Source: Moniliella sp. 'wahieum'
Lineage: Eukaryota; Basidiomycota; Moniliellomycetes; Moniliellales; Moniliellaceae
Assembly: GCA_003971905.1 (NCBI GenBank)
Contig: RSEE01000009.1
Location: forward strand, 744,001 to 808,000
Direction of reading: 5' to 3'
Length of the DNA: 64,000 nucleotides
The notes under the pieces were generated by a model. The model was not told the DNA's origin, did not search any database, and saw only the letters and a program-made list of their open reading frames with translations. The position numbers and the translations under genes were made by a program. How positions within the stretch are numbered: position 1 is the first letter of the stretch; every line of letters starts with the position of its first letter. Shown in pieces: positions 1 through 11,100 of this stretch.

Positions 1-616
1 TGACGGGACAACATCGAATACTGACAATGGCAAAGTGCAAAACACTCTCAACGTTCAAAACACTCTCCCGAAGAGGGTTTTGGTGTGTCCCTTTATCAAG
101 TAACGCGTATAATGCGCGTAAATTGTAACACCGTCGTCTTCGGGATATATACTACCTGCTACCGCTTATCCCCTCATTAATCATCACACATGTCGCATGC
201 ATTATTGCCAAAACTCTCCTCAGACTGTTTGCTGTGGATGACGCCGATATGATAATAGTAGCCTGTGGGCAGTAGTGACATCATTGAAGCAACAGTCGCA
301 TTTTAGTGATATCAAAATGACCGACAACAGCGGCTCAGGCAGGCGACCATACGCAATGACTCTAGTGACTGCAGGATCTCATCGCCAAGCCCGGGGCCGA
401 CGCGGTATTTGTTATAGATACCTCAGGACGTGCGTGATAGCTCTTCTCGGTGACGGTCATTAGATTGATCCGAAAGTCCAGAGCCGCGTAACGGGGGGAT
501 GTACATGTAATCCGCGGGAATTCGAAAGGGATAGAAAGATGAGTTTTTCAGAGTATCTTTCTATTTTTCTTCCTCGCGGCGTTACAACGGTGCAATGGTT
601 CTTTCGTCTTCCCCGG

Positions 617-635
617 TCATGCATCATGCATCATG
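617..635. repeat. ATGATGCATCAT-type palindromic tract
   Basis: Overlapping copies of a palindrome with an ATGCAT core. The same tract recurs near 940, 5700, 5936, 23145, 45010, 46545, 49895, 50235, 53135, 53330, 58790 and 62885, always outside the recognised coding regions. Function unknown. Confidence 0.6.
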
Positions 636-779
636 GGATTATAGGGTCACCCACCACACAATGACGACTGTGTTGTTCCTATTTAATTTCCTTTGTGGAG
701 AGCGATACCATACTATTCCTCTCCGGTCTCTCACTTGTATATATATCCTTCTCGTCTTGTCCGCGCCAAGCCAATTATT

Positions 780-1300
780 AAACCAGTGGAGTCGCCAGCA
801 GGTCAGGACCCTCTATTGGTGCCTGCCATTCCCTTCCCCACCGGATGTACTAGCACGTGAGAATGAGAGAGGTATAATATAGATAGGCATATTGTGAGCG
901 ACGGTGAACGTTGAACCATCTCCAAGGCTCATCATGCATCACCCGACGACGGTTTTTCAGCCCCCATACAGGTTATTGGCTGTCTTCGTGGCATAGTATC
1001 CGTGCGTCGTCATGACCAAGGGGAATAAAGCTTGAAGACTCTTCAGCGTGCCCCTGGTGCTTGACATTCTTGTCGCATTTCACTTGTTCCAACAGTCATC
1101 GAAGTAACTCCAACTCGTTATTGTACCGGCATTTCAAAAGACGTTACGGTTCCCTCGTGTACCACCTTCCGGTACGCAATCGTCGCCTCGAGTCCTTTGT
1201 GCCCGGATCATGCAAAATTAAGATATGGTTCACTCCTATTCCTGATCCTCCAAAGGCTCTAGGTCCCAACATCACTCGATCGCTATAATATTCTGTGATG
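780..1300 (-). mobile_element. Decayed non-LTR retrotransposon tail (copy A)
   Basis: On the minus strand this aligns by eye, with many transitions, to the 3' part of the better preserved copies at 1668-2550 and 13960-15845. Matching landmarks include the 'LERREKELLRLL' segment and the 'caggaccctct' stretch near the 3' end. No open frame survives. It is the most degenerate copy in the window; its boundaries are approximate. Confidence 0.55.
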
Positions 1301-1667
1301 TACGCCTCAGCGCCTGTCGCCCATGCCTCTCGTCTCTCGTCTTCCTCTGGACCGTAGACTCGTTATATTGTACATATATCAGTGTCCGTGTTGATGAGCA
1401 GTGTGTAACGATGGGGGGCGGTGAAAAGGTGAATCATGAGATGGAATAAAACTGTAGACAACGGAACGGTGGGACAGTGGACAATGGGACGATGGAGCAG
1501 TGGCCCAGCGCCCAATATAAGCCGGACCGTGGGCCCTGTAGTCTGCTATTAGTTTACTATCTCAGAAAGGCTGTAGTACTGAGAGGTGGAAAGGTTCCCA
1601 ATATCTCGCTGGAGCTGGACCGAACAAGCCAAAAAGAAAATGACTTTTTTGCTACTCTGCATCCACA

Positions 1668-2550
1668 TATCATTGACAGAGCTTAAAGCTGGGACAGGGG
1701 AAACGCCACGCCTAAACCGACCCGTTCATCTTGCGTGTTTGCTTGGTAGCGCCACCCCTGTTAGGGAACCAGGGGGATCGCCAGGATATCAGGACCCTCT
1801 GGTTCTCGCCATCCGGTCCCGTACCCTAGGAAGCGCGTGTGGACACGAATGAACGTGGTTGACATCCGAGCGAGGAACCATTTCCATTGAGACTGAGTAG
1901 CCAAATCCTCCCAATGCGCAAACATCTTGCCCGCTGTCTTGGTGCCGTAGTATCCTCTCGCGTCGTCAAAACCAGGGGGAAAAACGGCTCTTGAGTGCGT
2001 TCCTGGTACTTAGCGTTCTTGTCGCATTCTGATTTTGCTCCATCAGCAGCCGAAGGAGTTCCTTCTCCCGGCGTTCCAAAGGCGTCACAGTACTCTTATG
2101 TACCACTCTCCGGTACGCGCGCTCTGCGCCTCCTGCGATCCGGTGCCGCGCAGCGTGTAGTCCACCACCATTCCGGATCCTCCAATTGCTCCGGGCCCCA
2201 TCACCCGGTATAGTCGGTGCGCAGTGCCCTCCGCCCGCCTCGACCCATCCTCTTCCTCCACAGTAGGTTCGTTGCGGACGTGGGTGTCGGGGATGGAGCG
2301 CACGAGCTGGAGAATGGGCACCTGCACTGCCTCATGCAACGCACCAAACTTGGCTTGGGAGCGGATGCAAGCCATGATGTGCTCCAGCGAGAGGACATAA
2401 CGCCGCACTTGCACATGCTGCGCGTGGAGCGGCACAGCGTGCGGAGCTGGAGACCAACCTGAACCTGCTGGTCAGAGAGCTTTGAGGCACGGGGCGGAAG
2501 GAATGGCGGAGAAGAGCCAATTGTGGCTCAGCTGGTTGCGGTGCTTATAT
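1668..2550 (-). mobile_element. 5'-truncated non-LTR retrotransposon (copy B)
   Basis: Minus-strand copy of the element at 13960-15845. It starts inside the segment upstream of the zinc knuckle and runs to the element's 3' end (trailing AGCTCTGTCAATG-like sequence near 1668-1685 read on the minus strand). Visible protein pieces are a knuckle-like 'LEHIMACIRSQAKFGALHE' (first cysteines lost or out of frame) and 'YRVMGPGAIGGSGM' of the presumed endonuclease domain. It has frameshifts and stops. The 5' truncation fits target-primed reverse transcription that stopped early. Confidence 0.75.
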
Positions 2551-4324
2551 AGTACAAGGAAATCATGGGGGACACAAAGTCCACTGATTATATCATGTGC
2601 GCCATCACTGATGGTTCACGAAAGAATGCGTTAGTCATATAGGGTCAGGATGTGGAAGAGATGTGCCCAAGGCAACAATAACATCTCTTTATACCACCGC
2701 ACTGAACGGCTATATAATCCATTTGGAAACCAATGGCAGAAGCCACACACATCGGCTGGACTTGTGCGCGGTATGTCCACATAATTTTTGCCGAAGTATT
2801 TTCGGAAAATGCTGTGCTAGCGATAGACGGACACCCTCAAATTGTTTATAGCTGTGTATACTTCTTTTCCCGAAGGAGCGAGAGGAAGCGGCTGCCGTAA
2901 AAAATCATGAATCATGTAAAAATACATACGACCACACACCAGGCTATATGTCGGAGACGCTGGTCCGTTAAAATAATTTGACCATACGGAAACAAGCTTG
3001 AAGAAGGTACTAAGGGGTTGTAAGGGGTTGTGTTTGAAATTTGACCGCAGCAACGATAATATGGAGCCGCTCATTGTTCCAAGTTATCTTGTTGCTGATC
3101 ATTGCTCTCAGGGTCATACTGTGATCATTAGATCAGACTATGACCATCACTACCTGTCTTCTCTGTGCCATCATATGTCTGTGCATCTCTCTATTGTTCA
3201 TATTAGGCGGCGACAGCGCGGTCGCAACCTTTCATTGTACCACACAACGGAGCACAGCAGTGGTCAGAGAACTTCAAGTGTGGATACTGGGACGTGTCTC
3301 GTCTGTCATTACCGTCTCTTCAGTCCATACTCCATCCTCTCAGCAGGGGATGTCTTGTGTCGAGCCGATTCCCCAAAAGCGCCATCCCGCGTGACGGCGT
3401 CATCCCTCTTATCCGCCCGGACTCTCCCTCAGCTCCACACGGTACCTTCCGCTATATAAGGCCCTACCCTTCTCTTAGCCTCCTGTACCCCTCCTCAGAG
3501 CCACATCCTCCATTCCATTGCATCTTGCAGTAGTAGTGTGCGTGAAGTTACGAAGAAGAACATGAGAGTGTGCGAATGTATTAATAGTTGGAACTCCTCA
3601 GATCACCACTGCAACCGCACTCCCCCTTTCGCTCTCCTTTCTCATGGCACGGTCGAATTACATGAGGTAGACAAAAGGGAAGTTATCTACACTCTCTGTG
3701 TCAATGTCTGTGGCCGATAGGATATTGCGGTCTGTGTGGTCAATGACGAGCAAGATGCAGAATGATCGAGAATGTGTGTGTTAGGGGGGGGGGGATTGGC
3801 AGAGGTGTCTAATGCAGGAGTAGGGACTACGATACCATATTGGAATTGGTTGTACCGTTGGGGAGAACCCCATTGCTTGGCCACACGAAAGACGGTGTGG
3901 ATTATCTGTTCCAGGGGTTTATATGCGGTGTATTTAGAGGCCGTGTTGGACCTGATATGGTCTGATCCGAGGTAAGGCTTTCCAGCTCTACTCACATGCC
4001 CAGTAGAGTGCACTCCCAAGTCCAACCAAGTTTGACCTTTTGGGCAAACCTTGTACGGTGACCAGAGAGGCCACACGCATCCGTGCCACAATTGTTTTTT
4101 TCCTCGCCCAATTTGAAGCTGCTGTGTGGCCATAATGATGAGAACATCAAGGCTTTTCTCGTATCCCCGTGACAATTGTTGCCGCGTCCCCACGCTTACC
4201 TCTATCTTCTTCTTCTACGTTGCGCCTGTGGAAACCAACCCCCTCTGTTTTTATGTCTTCCTTCTACCCCTCATTGCATTCGTTTTCCCTTTTACATCTA
4301 GCCTGTATACACCCCTCTGTGGTT
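2551..4324. other. Gene-free stretch
   Basis: No convincing gene. It contains an 11-G run at 3784-3794 and an open minus-strand frame of 168 codons (3687-4193) with no recognisable motif, probably chance. A pyrimidine-rich stretch begins near 4190. Confidence 0.5.
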
Positions 4325-4810
4325 GGTGGGGATCTTTCCCCACCTTCCATTTTCGTCTCCTTCCGCCTTTCCTATTCACCGCCTACCCGTTTCCAGCCAA
4401 TTGATCCAGCACAGGCAACCTCGTCTCCACTTAGTTTACTCATCACCTTCCATCCTCGTTTTCAATTCCCGTCTCCCCCCCTCCTCTCACAGTTTTCTAT
4501 CTAAAGTCGCGTAAGCCCCTCCTTTCTGGTCACGTCGAGTTTTCCGTCCTGTGGTCTTGTCATGAATTCGTTTCCTAGGGGGGAATGCCGTCCTGTACAG
4601 TCCCGGCTCTAGCATTGTTTACCTCCCCGCTGCCTCTCCCCGTCTCTGAGTTCCGGCGGTTTCGCTTCGGTCACGTTACTATTACTGCACAAGCCGGTGC
4701 ATACCCAGTCTTTTGCCACACCTGTGACTCTGCTATACGCTGGAAGCTACTTCTGTTGTCCCTATTAGCTCCGCTCGGATCCACCAACCAGCTCAAGCAT
4801 GAGACAAGCG
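4325..4810 (+). repeat. Dispersed repeat family P, copy 1
   Basis: Two blocks (about 4330-4480 and 4600-4800) are recognisably similar to the minus strand of 47440-47845, in the same order and spacing. Shared landmarks are 'ccaattgat.cag.acag.caacc', 'acgttacta' followed by 'gggtgcata' or 'cggtgcata', and 'cggatccaccaa'. The strand is pyrimidine-rich and no protein is evident. It may be a non-autonomous element or a decayed gene copy. Confidence 0.5.
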
Positions 4811-4969
4811 TGAGTCCTCGTTCCATTCTCCAAGGTCTGGGTGAGCCCCCTTGCGGGCCTGTCCGTGACAGCCTGTGCAACTGAAGAGGAAACTGTGGTT
4901 GTGGCATCAACTATATATATAGCCCACAATATAAGCGCGACGGTTCCCTTATTTCGGTGCATTCCGGAT

Positions 4970-5034
4970 TATTCTTTCCTGGTGGGGAGGAATCTTCTCT
5001 AGCCACTGCAGCTCATATTCGTGCAATGTATAAC
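4970..5034 (+). repeat. Short dispersed repeat R5, copy 1
   Basis: About 65 bp resembling 55735-55797. Shared core: 'tattc.ttcctgg', then 'ttctctagcc', then 'gcagctcat' or 'gtagctcat' and 'tgcaat'. It lies just upstream of retrotransposon fragment C. Confidence 0.5.
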
Positions 5035-5092
5035 ACCCCACGAAAATTATTTGCTCGAGTCTGATGGCTTTCTACAGCCTTGTGAGTTATAG

Positions 5093-5550
5093 GAGCGTAC
5101 CGGAGGGTGGTGCACGAGAGCACCGTGATGCCTTTGGAACGCCGGGAGAAGGAGCTGCTTCGGCTGCTGGAGCAGAATCAGAATGCGACAAGAACGCCAA
5201 GTACCAGGAACGCACTCAAGAGCCGTTTTCCCCCGGTTTTGACGACGCGAGATACTACGGCACCAAGACAGCTGGCAAGATGCTTGCGCACTGGAAGGAT
5301 TTGGCTACTCAGTCTCAATGGAAATGGTTCCTGGCTGGGATGTCTACCACGTTCATTCGTGTCCACACGCGTTTCCTAGGGTACGGGACCGGATGGCGAG
5401 AACCAGAGGGTCCTGATATGCGGGCGATCCCCCTGGTTCCCTAAGGGGTGGCGCTACCAAGCAACACACGCAAGATGAACGGGCCGGTTTAGGCGTGGCG
5501 TTTCCCTGTCCCAAGCCTTAGCTCTGTCAATGGTATGGATGCAGAGTGGT
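5093..5550 (+). mobile_element. 5'-truncated non-LTR retrotransposon (copy C)
   Basis: Plus-strand copy of the last part of the element at 13960-15845, beginning at the 'ACCGGAGGGTGGTGCACGAGAG' segment equivalent to about 15390 there. It encodes 'PLERREKELLRLLEQNQN' and 'GNGSWLGCLPRSFVSTRVS' in one frame and has lost its frame afterwards. It ends with the family tail (AGCTCTGTCAATG) near 5535. Close in sequence to copies B and D. Confidence 0.75.
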
Positions 5551-6055
5551 TACCCGGTTACGCCCAGTCAGAACCCGACGAACCAATGAATGTTTCCGTA
5601 CCGCTGATCGCTGATCGCTGATAAGAGAGGTAGGGTTACGCCAGTTACCGGTGATCTCACCGGTTATCGGTTCTGCGGATGCGTGCCGATGCATGACTGT
5701 GGTGCATGATGCATGATGACGCCGATGGGGGGCTGAGGCTCAGCTGCGCAGGCCCACTGATCGTGATCGATGATCATCGATTGATTGATTACGGATTGAG
5801 GATGTGCGCAGAGGGCGCTGCGCTGCACGGCACTGCACTGCACGGCACCTGTGCACGCCTGGTCGGCGCTACGCTGAGCTCAGCGCCGGCGATGGCATCG
5901 AGGCCGCTCAGCCCCTCAGCCGCTCAGCCCATCATGCATCATGCGTGTGCGTGTCACGCTCAACCTCATTGTTCTCGTCCACATCCGCCTCCTCTACTGC
6001 CTAGCAGCCCCTCTCGCCACCTTCTCGCCCTCTCCCTTTCCCTTGCACCTCGTCC
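5551..6055. promoter_or_regulatory. Intergenic region upstream of the Bsd2-like gene
   Basis: Contains tandem short palindromic tracts (GCTGATCGCTGATCGCTGAT near 5605, ATGCATGATGCATGATG near 5700, TGATCGATGATCATCGATTG near 5765, CATCATGCATCATGCG near 5933) and CT-rich sequence just before the start codon. No gene seen. Promoter role inferred from position. Confidence 0.4.
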
Positions 6056-7377
6056 ATGCCCCCGTCTGCGTCGGATCCCTTCCGGACAGAGGCAGTGGAT
6101 CATCCCCTGCTCTCCCCGCGCCCAAGCACGTCTGCGGCTGCAGACAGTGTGTATTTTGATGCCGGCGCCTCGCTCGATGCCTCCCTCGACCCTGTTGGCC
6201 AGTCGCACGACCTGCCCTCCGACCCAGGTCAGGTGTCCCCCACGACCTACTCCCATAGTAGACTTGATCGGGTCCGTCTCGCCCTCGGCCGCTTCGGTCG
6301 CGTCGTGGGCATGCGCATGCCAAGGGCCGTGTACACGAGTGTGGCTCAGGAGGAGCGGCGGCCGATGCGCAGGGTGGTCGGCTCGGGGCTGGGACAAGAC
6401 GGTGTTTTCTCCAATATGAACGCCAAGCCCGAGCGCCGCAGGCACCGCCCCAATGCAGGCATGGAGGGTGACCGAGGAGAAGATGATGATCTGGTATGTC
6501 TTCACCCTTATCTGTCCAGGGTGAAACTGACATTTGGCTTGACTGCACAGGCAGATGACGAGGCGCCTCCATCATACGCTGCTGCTGCTGCGGATGCAGT
6601 CCCACCCTACTGGGAGACGACCTTGTCCACCGTTCTTCCTCATCCGCTTGCTCCTGGCGGCAGTGGCTGGACCCCCGACTCGGCCACGGTCGGGGCAGTA
6701 GAGGATTTGATTGTTGAGGGCTTGCCAGTAGGCAACTTATTTGGCTTGATGTGGAACCTGCTGGTTTCGGTCAGTTTCCAGTTTGTTGGCTTCCTTTTAA
6801 CCTTCCTACTTCACACACCACCCATGCGGCCAAGACGGGGTCGCGGGCCGGCCTGGGGATCACCTTGGTCCAGTACGGCGCTTCGCTTCGAGCCTCGTCG
6901 GAACGGCTACGTACCGATTCGGGCAGCGGGTCAAGCCAATCCTCGGGTCACAGTGGGGACGCTGGACATGGCACACAGGACGCACCTGACGTGGGGACGG
7001 CCGAATGGCTTTCGTGGACCTTGATTGGCCTTGGCTCCTTCATTTTCCTTGCCAGTCTCGTGTCGTACCTCAAACTGTGGCGGATGGGTTCCAAGCTGGT
7101 TCTGGCGGCACGGCGACAACAAGCTGATACGGAGGCGGCAGCTGCACCCTCGGATGCTTCTCCCTCTGCTTCGTCTCCCGAGCGGAGGAGCGTGATGGAT
7201 GTGTTCCGCGCTGTCATGAGGCACAATCGCGAGCGCGCTGGGTCAGTCCGGCAGGATGGCGAGCGATGGGCTGTGCCGGCCCCTGTGTTCCAACTAGATG
7301 AGCTCGAGGAGGCGGGGGGGTGGAAGAGGTGCCTCTTCGCCCAGCATCATCCTAGTGCCTTTGGCACCTTCACTTGA
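6056..7377 (+). CDS. BSD2: Bsd2/Ndfip family membrane adaptor for Rsp5/NEDD4 ubiquitin ligase
   Basis: Bsd2/Ndfip proteins are Golgi/endosomal membrane adaptors that use PPxY motifs to bring Rsp5/NEDD4-type ligases to cargo such as metal transporters. Exons 6056-6493 and 6551-7377 flank a 57-bp GT..AG intron. After a polar N-terminus comes 'DEAPPSYAAAAADAVPPYW', with a PPSY motif and a PPY. The family core follows: 'GLPVGNLFGLMWNLLVSVSF', 'QFVGFLLTFLLHT', then 'THAAKTGSRAGLGITLVQYG', and a last membrane span near 'WLSWTLIGLGSFIFLASLVS'. The frame changes inside the CA run at 6812-6818, consistent with an extra 2 bp; on correction the protein is about 420 residues. The start is the first ATG of the open frame. 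Family assignment is strong, exact metal role inferred. Confidence 0.88.
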
Positions 7378-8128
7378 ATGCCCTGTTTTTTAACCTTCTC
7401 TCAGCCCTGCCTGTGGACATTTGCATCATGCATACACTGTACCCTACCTCTTCTTATTATTAGCCACCACTGTGTAACCAGTGTTGCAGCAGTCCGTGGA
7501 ACCACGGGCATGATGGATAAGGAAAACGTTGCGAGCTGTGTCATGCAGGAGACACTAAGGGATACAACAAGGGCAGTGGGTGTAGATATAAACAGAATAC
7601 GCATGCATGATAGGAGGCAGAGAGCTCCATTCGTTCTTCCATGTCACGGGAGGAGGGCGCCCAGATGTGCAGACCTGGAAGCCAGAACAAAGAGGATGGT
7701 CAGAACCGCCGGCAGAGGCATCGAGCGGGCAGGGGTCAGACAAAGCGCAAGGTTGATGCCAGGGGGCGCACGAAGGCACCCGGGCTCTAATACATGTCTG
7801 AAAATACAAGCATCATATGGGCTGAGGCGGAAGGGGGGCGGTGCATACCCAGCAGAGATGGTGGAGGTGGCAGCCAAACCACGAAGGCAGGCCGAGGGGG
7901 ACGCGACAGCTACCCCGGAACCCTACCGCCGTGCGCCGGGCTGCTCTGAGGCGGAAGCCGGAGCGGAAGCGGAAGCGGAAGCGCCCGAACTGAAATTGCA
8001 GCTGACATCAGCCGGCCGCCGCTGGGCAGGCCGCCCAGAAGCGACGCGTCCCAACTCGACCCGCGCCGCCGTCGTCGTCCGTCCTTCTCTCGGCGCGCCA
8101 CACACTCGTCCCTCGCCTTGGCCCCACC
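7378..8128. other. Intergenic region between BSD2 and YTA7
   Basis: 3' flank of BSD2 followed by GC-rich sequence upstream of the Yta7-like start. Long frames here are open by GC bias and show no domain. A (GGAAGC)n-like run lies near 7955-7983. Confidence 0.4.
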
Positions 8129-11100
8129 ATGCCACGGAGAACACGCGCTGCTGCCGCCTCGCCCGAGGGCGACACGCAGCCCCACCTCCCCTCCGATGGC
8201 CACGAATCCACCCCAGACACGTTCCCCGGCGAGAGCAGCCCTGCCACCGCTCCACCGCTCCACCCTCACTCCCGTCCACGCCGCATCCGCATCACAGCCC
8301 ACTCTTCCGGAAGCCAACAGGCTCAGGCTCAAGCCTCCCTCGAGCCAGGCTCCCCGCACGCTTTCACTGACCCCGATCCTCCCGGCCTCGCTGATGACGA
8401 GCCTGTCCACACCCGCACGCTTCCTCGCGCGCTGCTTCGCGCATCGCCTCCACAAACTATCCAATCCGCACGAGTCCGACCCTGACGCCGATGCCGACCC
8501 TGACGCCGATGCCGATGCCGATGCCGATGCCGATGCCGATGCCGGCCGATGCCGATGCCGATGCCGATGCCGATGCCGATGCCGATGCCGATACTGATCG
8601 TGACAGAGAGATGGCGAAGGTGATCATGGGGACGATTATGTGAATGAGGACGAAGCGCAGGCCGGTGTGCGCACCACTAGAAACGGGCGAATCACTCGCC
8701 GGTCGCAAGCATTTCACGCCAACAACGCTGATAACCAAGCGGACGAGACGGACGACAATGATGATGGCCCTTCTCACCCTTCGTCGGTCCAAGCGAGACT
8801 CGACTAACATGCACAATATGGACGCAAACGATATGGACGATGAAGATATGGGACCGATCCTAAGGGCCCGCACGCGCCGTCGCAGCTCACAGCGCACCTC
8901 TGATGACCAAGAGCAGCCTCGGCGGACGAGTACGGCGCGCGAGGGTCCAAGAGCTGGCGCGCACACGCAAGGCGGCGCTCAAAAACAAGAGCGCGCAATA
9001 TCAAGGGCCTCGGTACAGTCGTGCTACCAGCGCCGAGGAACCTGAGGATGACGAGGATGGGCCCGTGGTTGGCGGGCACCGACTCCGCAGTCGAAATAAG
9101 CCCAGAGGGAAGCCCAAGAAGAGCAAGGTTCGCCTGTCGGACGAGGAAGACTTTGTTAGTAGCGACGCGGCCAGCGCCACCTCCACCGAGTCAGAAGCGC
9201 TTGATATGACTGCTTCAGAGGAGGAGGTACCCGAGAGCCAAGGTATGCGCCTTCGGGCCCGCAAGGAGGTCAACTATACGGCCCCCCAAGTGGTTGCACC
9301 CAATGCCGGTTCCCCGCGTCGTCCTCGCCCCTACACGGGACTTAATGGCCCAGATGGGCTAATCCGGGCGCGCAACGCGGCGGTGGCGACCTTCCTTTTG
9401 GTGGAGCAGCGACCTGGGACCAATTGCCCAAGTCCATGACGGGAAAGGACCTAGCCCGTGCGTTTGGTGAGCGCACAGAGTCTTCGGATAGCGACGACTA
9501 TGCCAAAAAGACCCGAGCTGGGGGGAAGGGGAAGCTTCCTGGGGTTGGGCTGCGGGTGCCTGGAGCCATCCCAGGCGGCTTGTTGGGCAATGGAGATGCC
9601 GGGGGGACGGGGGTGCAAGGCGATCTGTCAGGGAATGGTGCAGCAGACACAATGGGTCGATTGAAGACGGGTGGTGACCCCATGGCGGATATTGATCCCC
9701 TGGGAACCAACATGCAAGTCGACTTTGATGCGGTCGGAGGCCTGGATGACACATTGCAACAACTCAAGGAAATGGTCACTCTGCCTCTCCTTTACCCTGA
9801 GCTGTACCAGCGCTTCCACATCACCCCGCCCGAGGCGTCCTCTTCCACGGCCCCCCGGTACAGGTAAAACACTTGTGGCCCGTGCACTGGCCGCGAGCGT
9901 ATCGGGGACCCAGCCAACTGTTCCCGACGCCAAGGAGGCATCCACTTCACAAGCTACCGAGGGCGCTTCTACTTCGACCGACCGGCCGGCACCTCAAGCT
10001 GTACAAGAAGGCCAAGGCCAGAAAGTTGCATTCTTTATGCGCAAGGGCGCCGACGTTTTGTCCAAATGGGTTGGCGAAGCGGAGCGGCAGCTCCGCCTTC
10101 TCTTCGAAAGCCAAACGGTCCCAGCCTTCGATCATCTTTTTGACGAGATTGATGGTCTTGCTCCTGTACGGAGCAGCAAGCAGGACCAGATACATGCTTC
10201 CATTGTGTCCACTCTTCTCGCCCTTATGGACGGTATGGACGGTCGTGGTCAAGTGGTTGTCATTGGTGCTACCAACCGACCCGACTCGGTCGATCCTGCT
10301 CTTCGTCGCCCTGGGCGATTCGATCGCGAGTTCTATTTCCCCCTGCCCTCTCTGCCGGCCCGCGAGTCCATCTTGCGTATCCATACGCGCAAATGGGACC
10401 CTCCCCCTGACCCAGCGATGCTCCATCGGCTTGCTGAACTCACCAAAGGCTACGGCGGTGCTGACCTGCGAGCCCTCTGCACTGAGGCGGCACTTAACGC
10501 CGTCCAGCGCACTTATCCCCAAATCTACCAGACCACGAACCGCCTGCTGCTTCATCCTGAGAACGTCAAGGCAACGCCTAAAGACTTTATGCTGGCCATT
10601 AACAAGATTGTTCCTTCCTCAGCGCGCTCTGCTTCTTCCCAAGCCACGCCCTCTCAGACCACCTCAAACCTCTTCTTGCCGATGCAGAGACGGAAGCACA
10701 GAATATGTTGGAAACGCTCTTGCCGCCCGCCAAGCAGCGTACTGCATTGGAGGAGGCTATGTGGGAAGACCCGTCGCCCCACCTTGGGGGGGACACGTTC
10801 AGTCACGAAATTCTCCTGCAACAGTTTTCTTCCCTCCGTGTCTATCGCCCCAGGATGCTGATTCATGGTTCTGGCGGAAATGGACAGAAGGAGATTGCAC
10901 GGGCATTGCTGTACAAGTTGGAAGGATACCACGTCTCCAGCTTAGACCTCCCGGCCTTGTTAGGCGATTCCAGCCGCCCCCGACACAGCTTTGGTCCAGC
11001 TCTTTGTTGAAGCACGGCGGCATAAACCAGCGGTGCTCTTTGTGCCTTCGCTCCAGTCTTGGACGATTGAGACCATTCCCCGATCTACGATCACTCTTAT

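Noticed and set aside
3687..4193. 168-codon open frame on the minus strand in a gene-poor stretch
   Set aside because: No domain, no signal of coding composition, no splice partners; likely chance.
5966..6605. Two long minus-strand frames over the Bsd2 gene
   Set aside because: Antisense shadows of a well-supported coding region; Arg/Gly-rich content reflects GC bias.
7378..8370. 330-codon plus-strand frame between BSD2 and YTA7
   Set aside because: GC-rich frame without motifs, overlapping the real Yta7 N-terminus in another frame.
9671..10861. Programmed ribosomal frameshifting in Yta7
   Set aside because: Too many shifts, in both directions, at plain homopolymers, and the same in unrelated genes; sequencing error explains it better.
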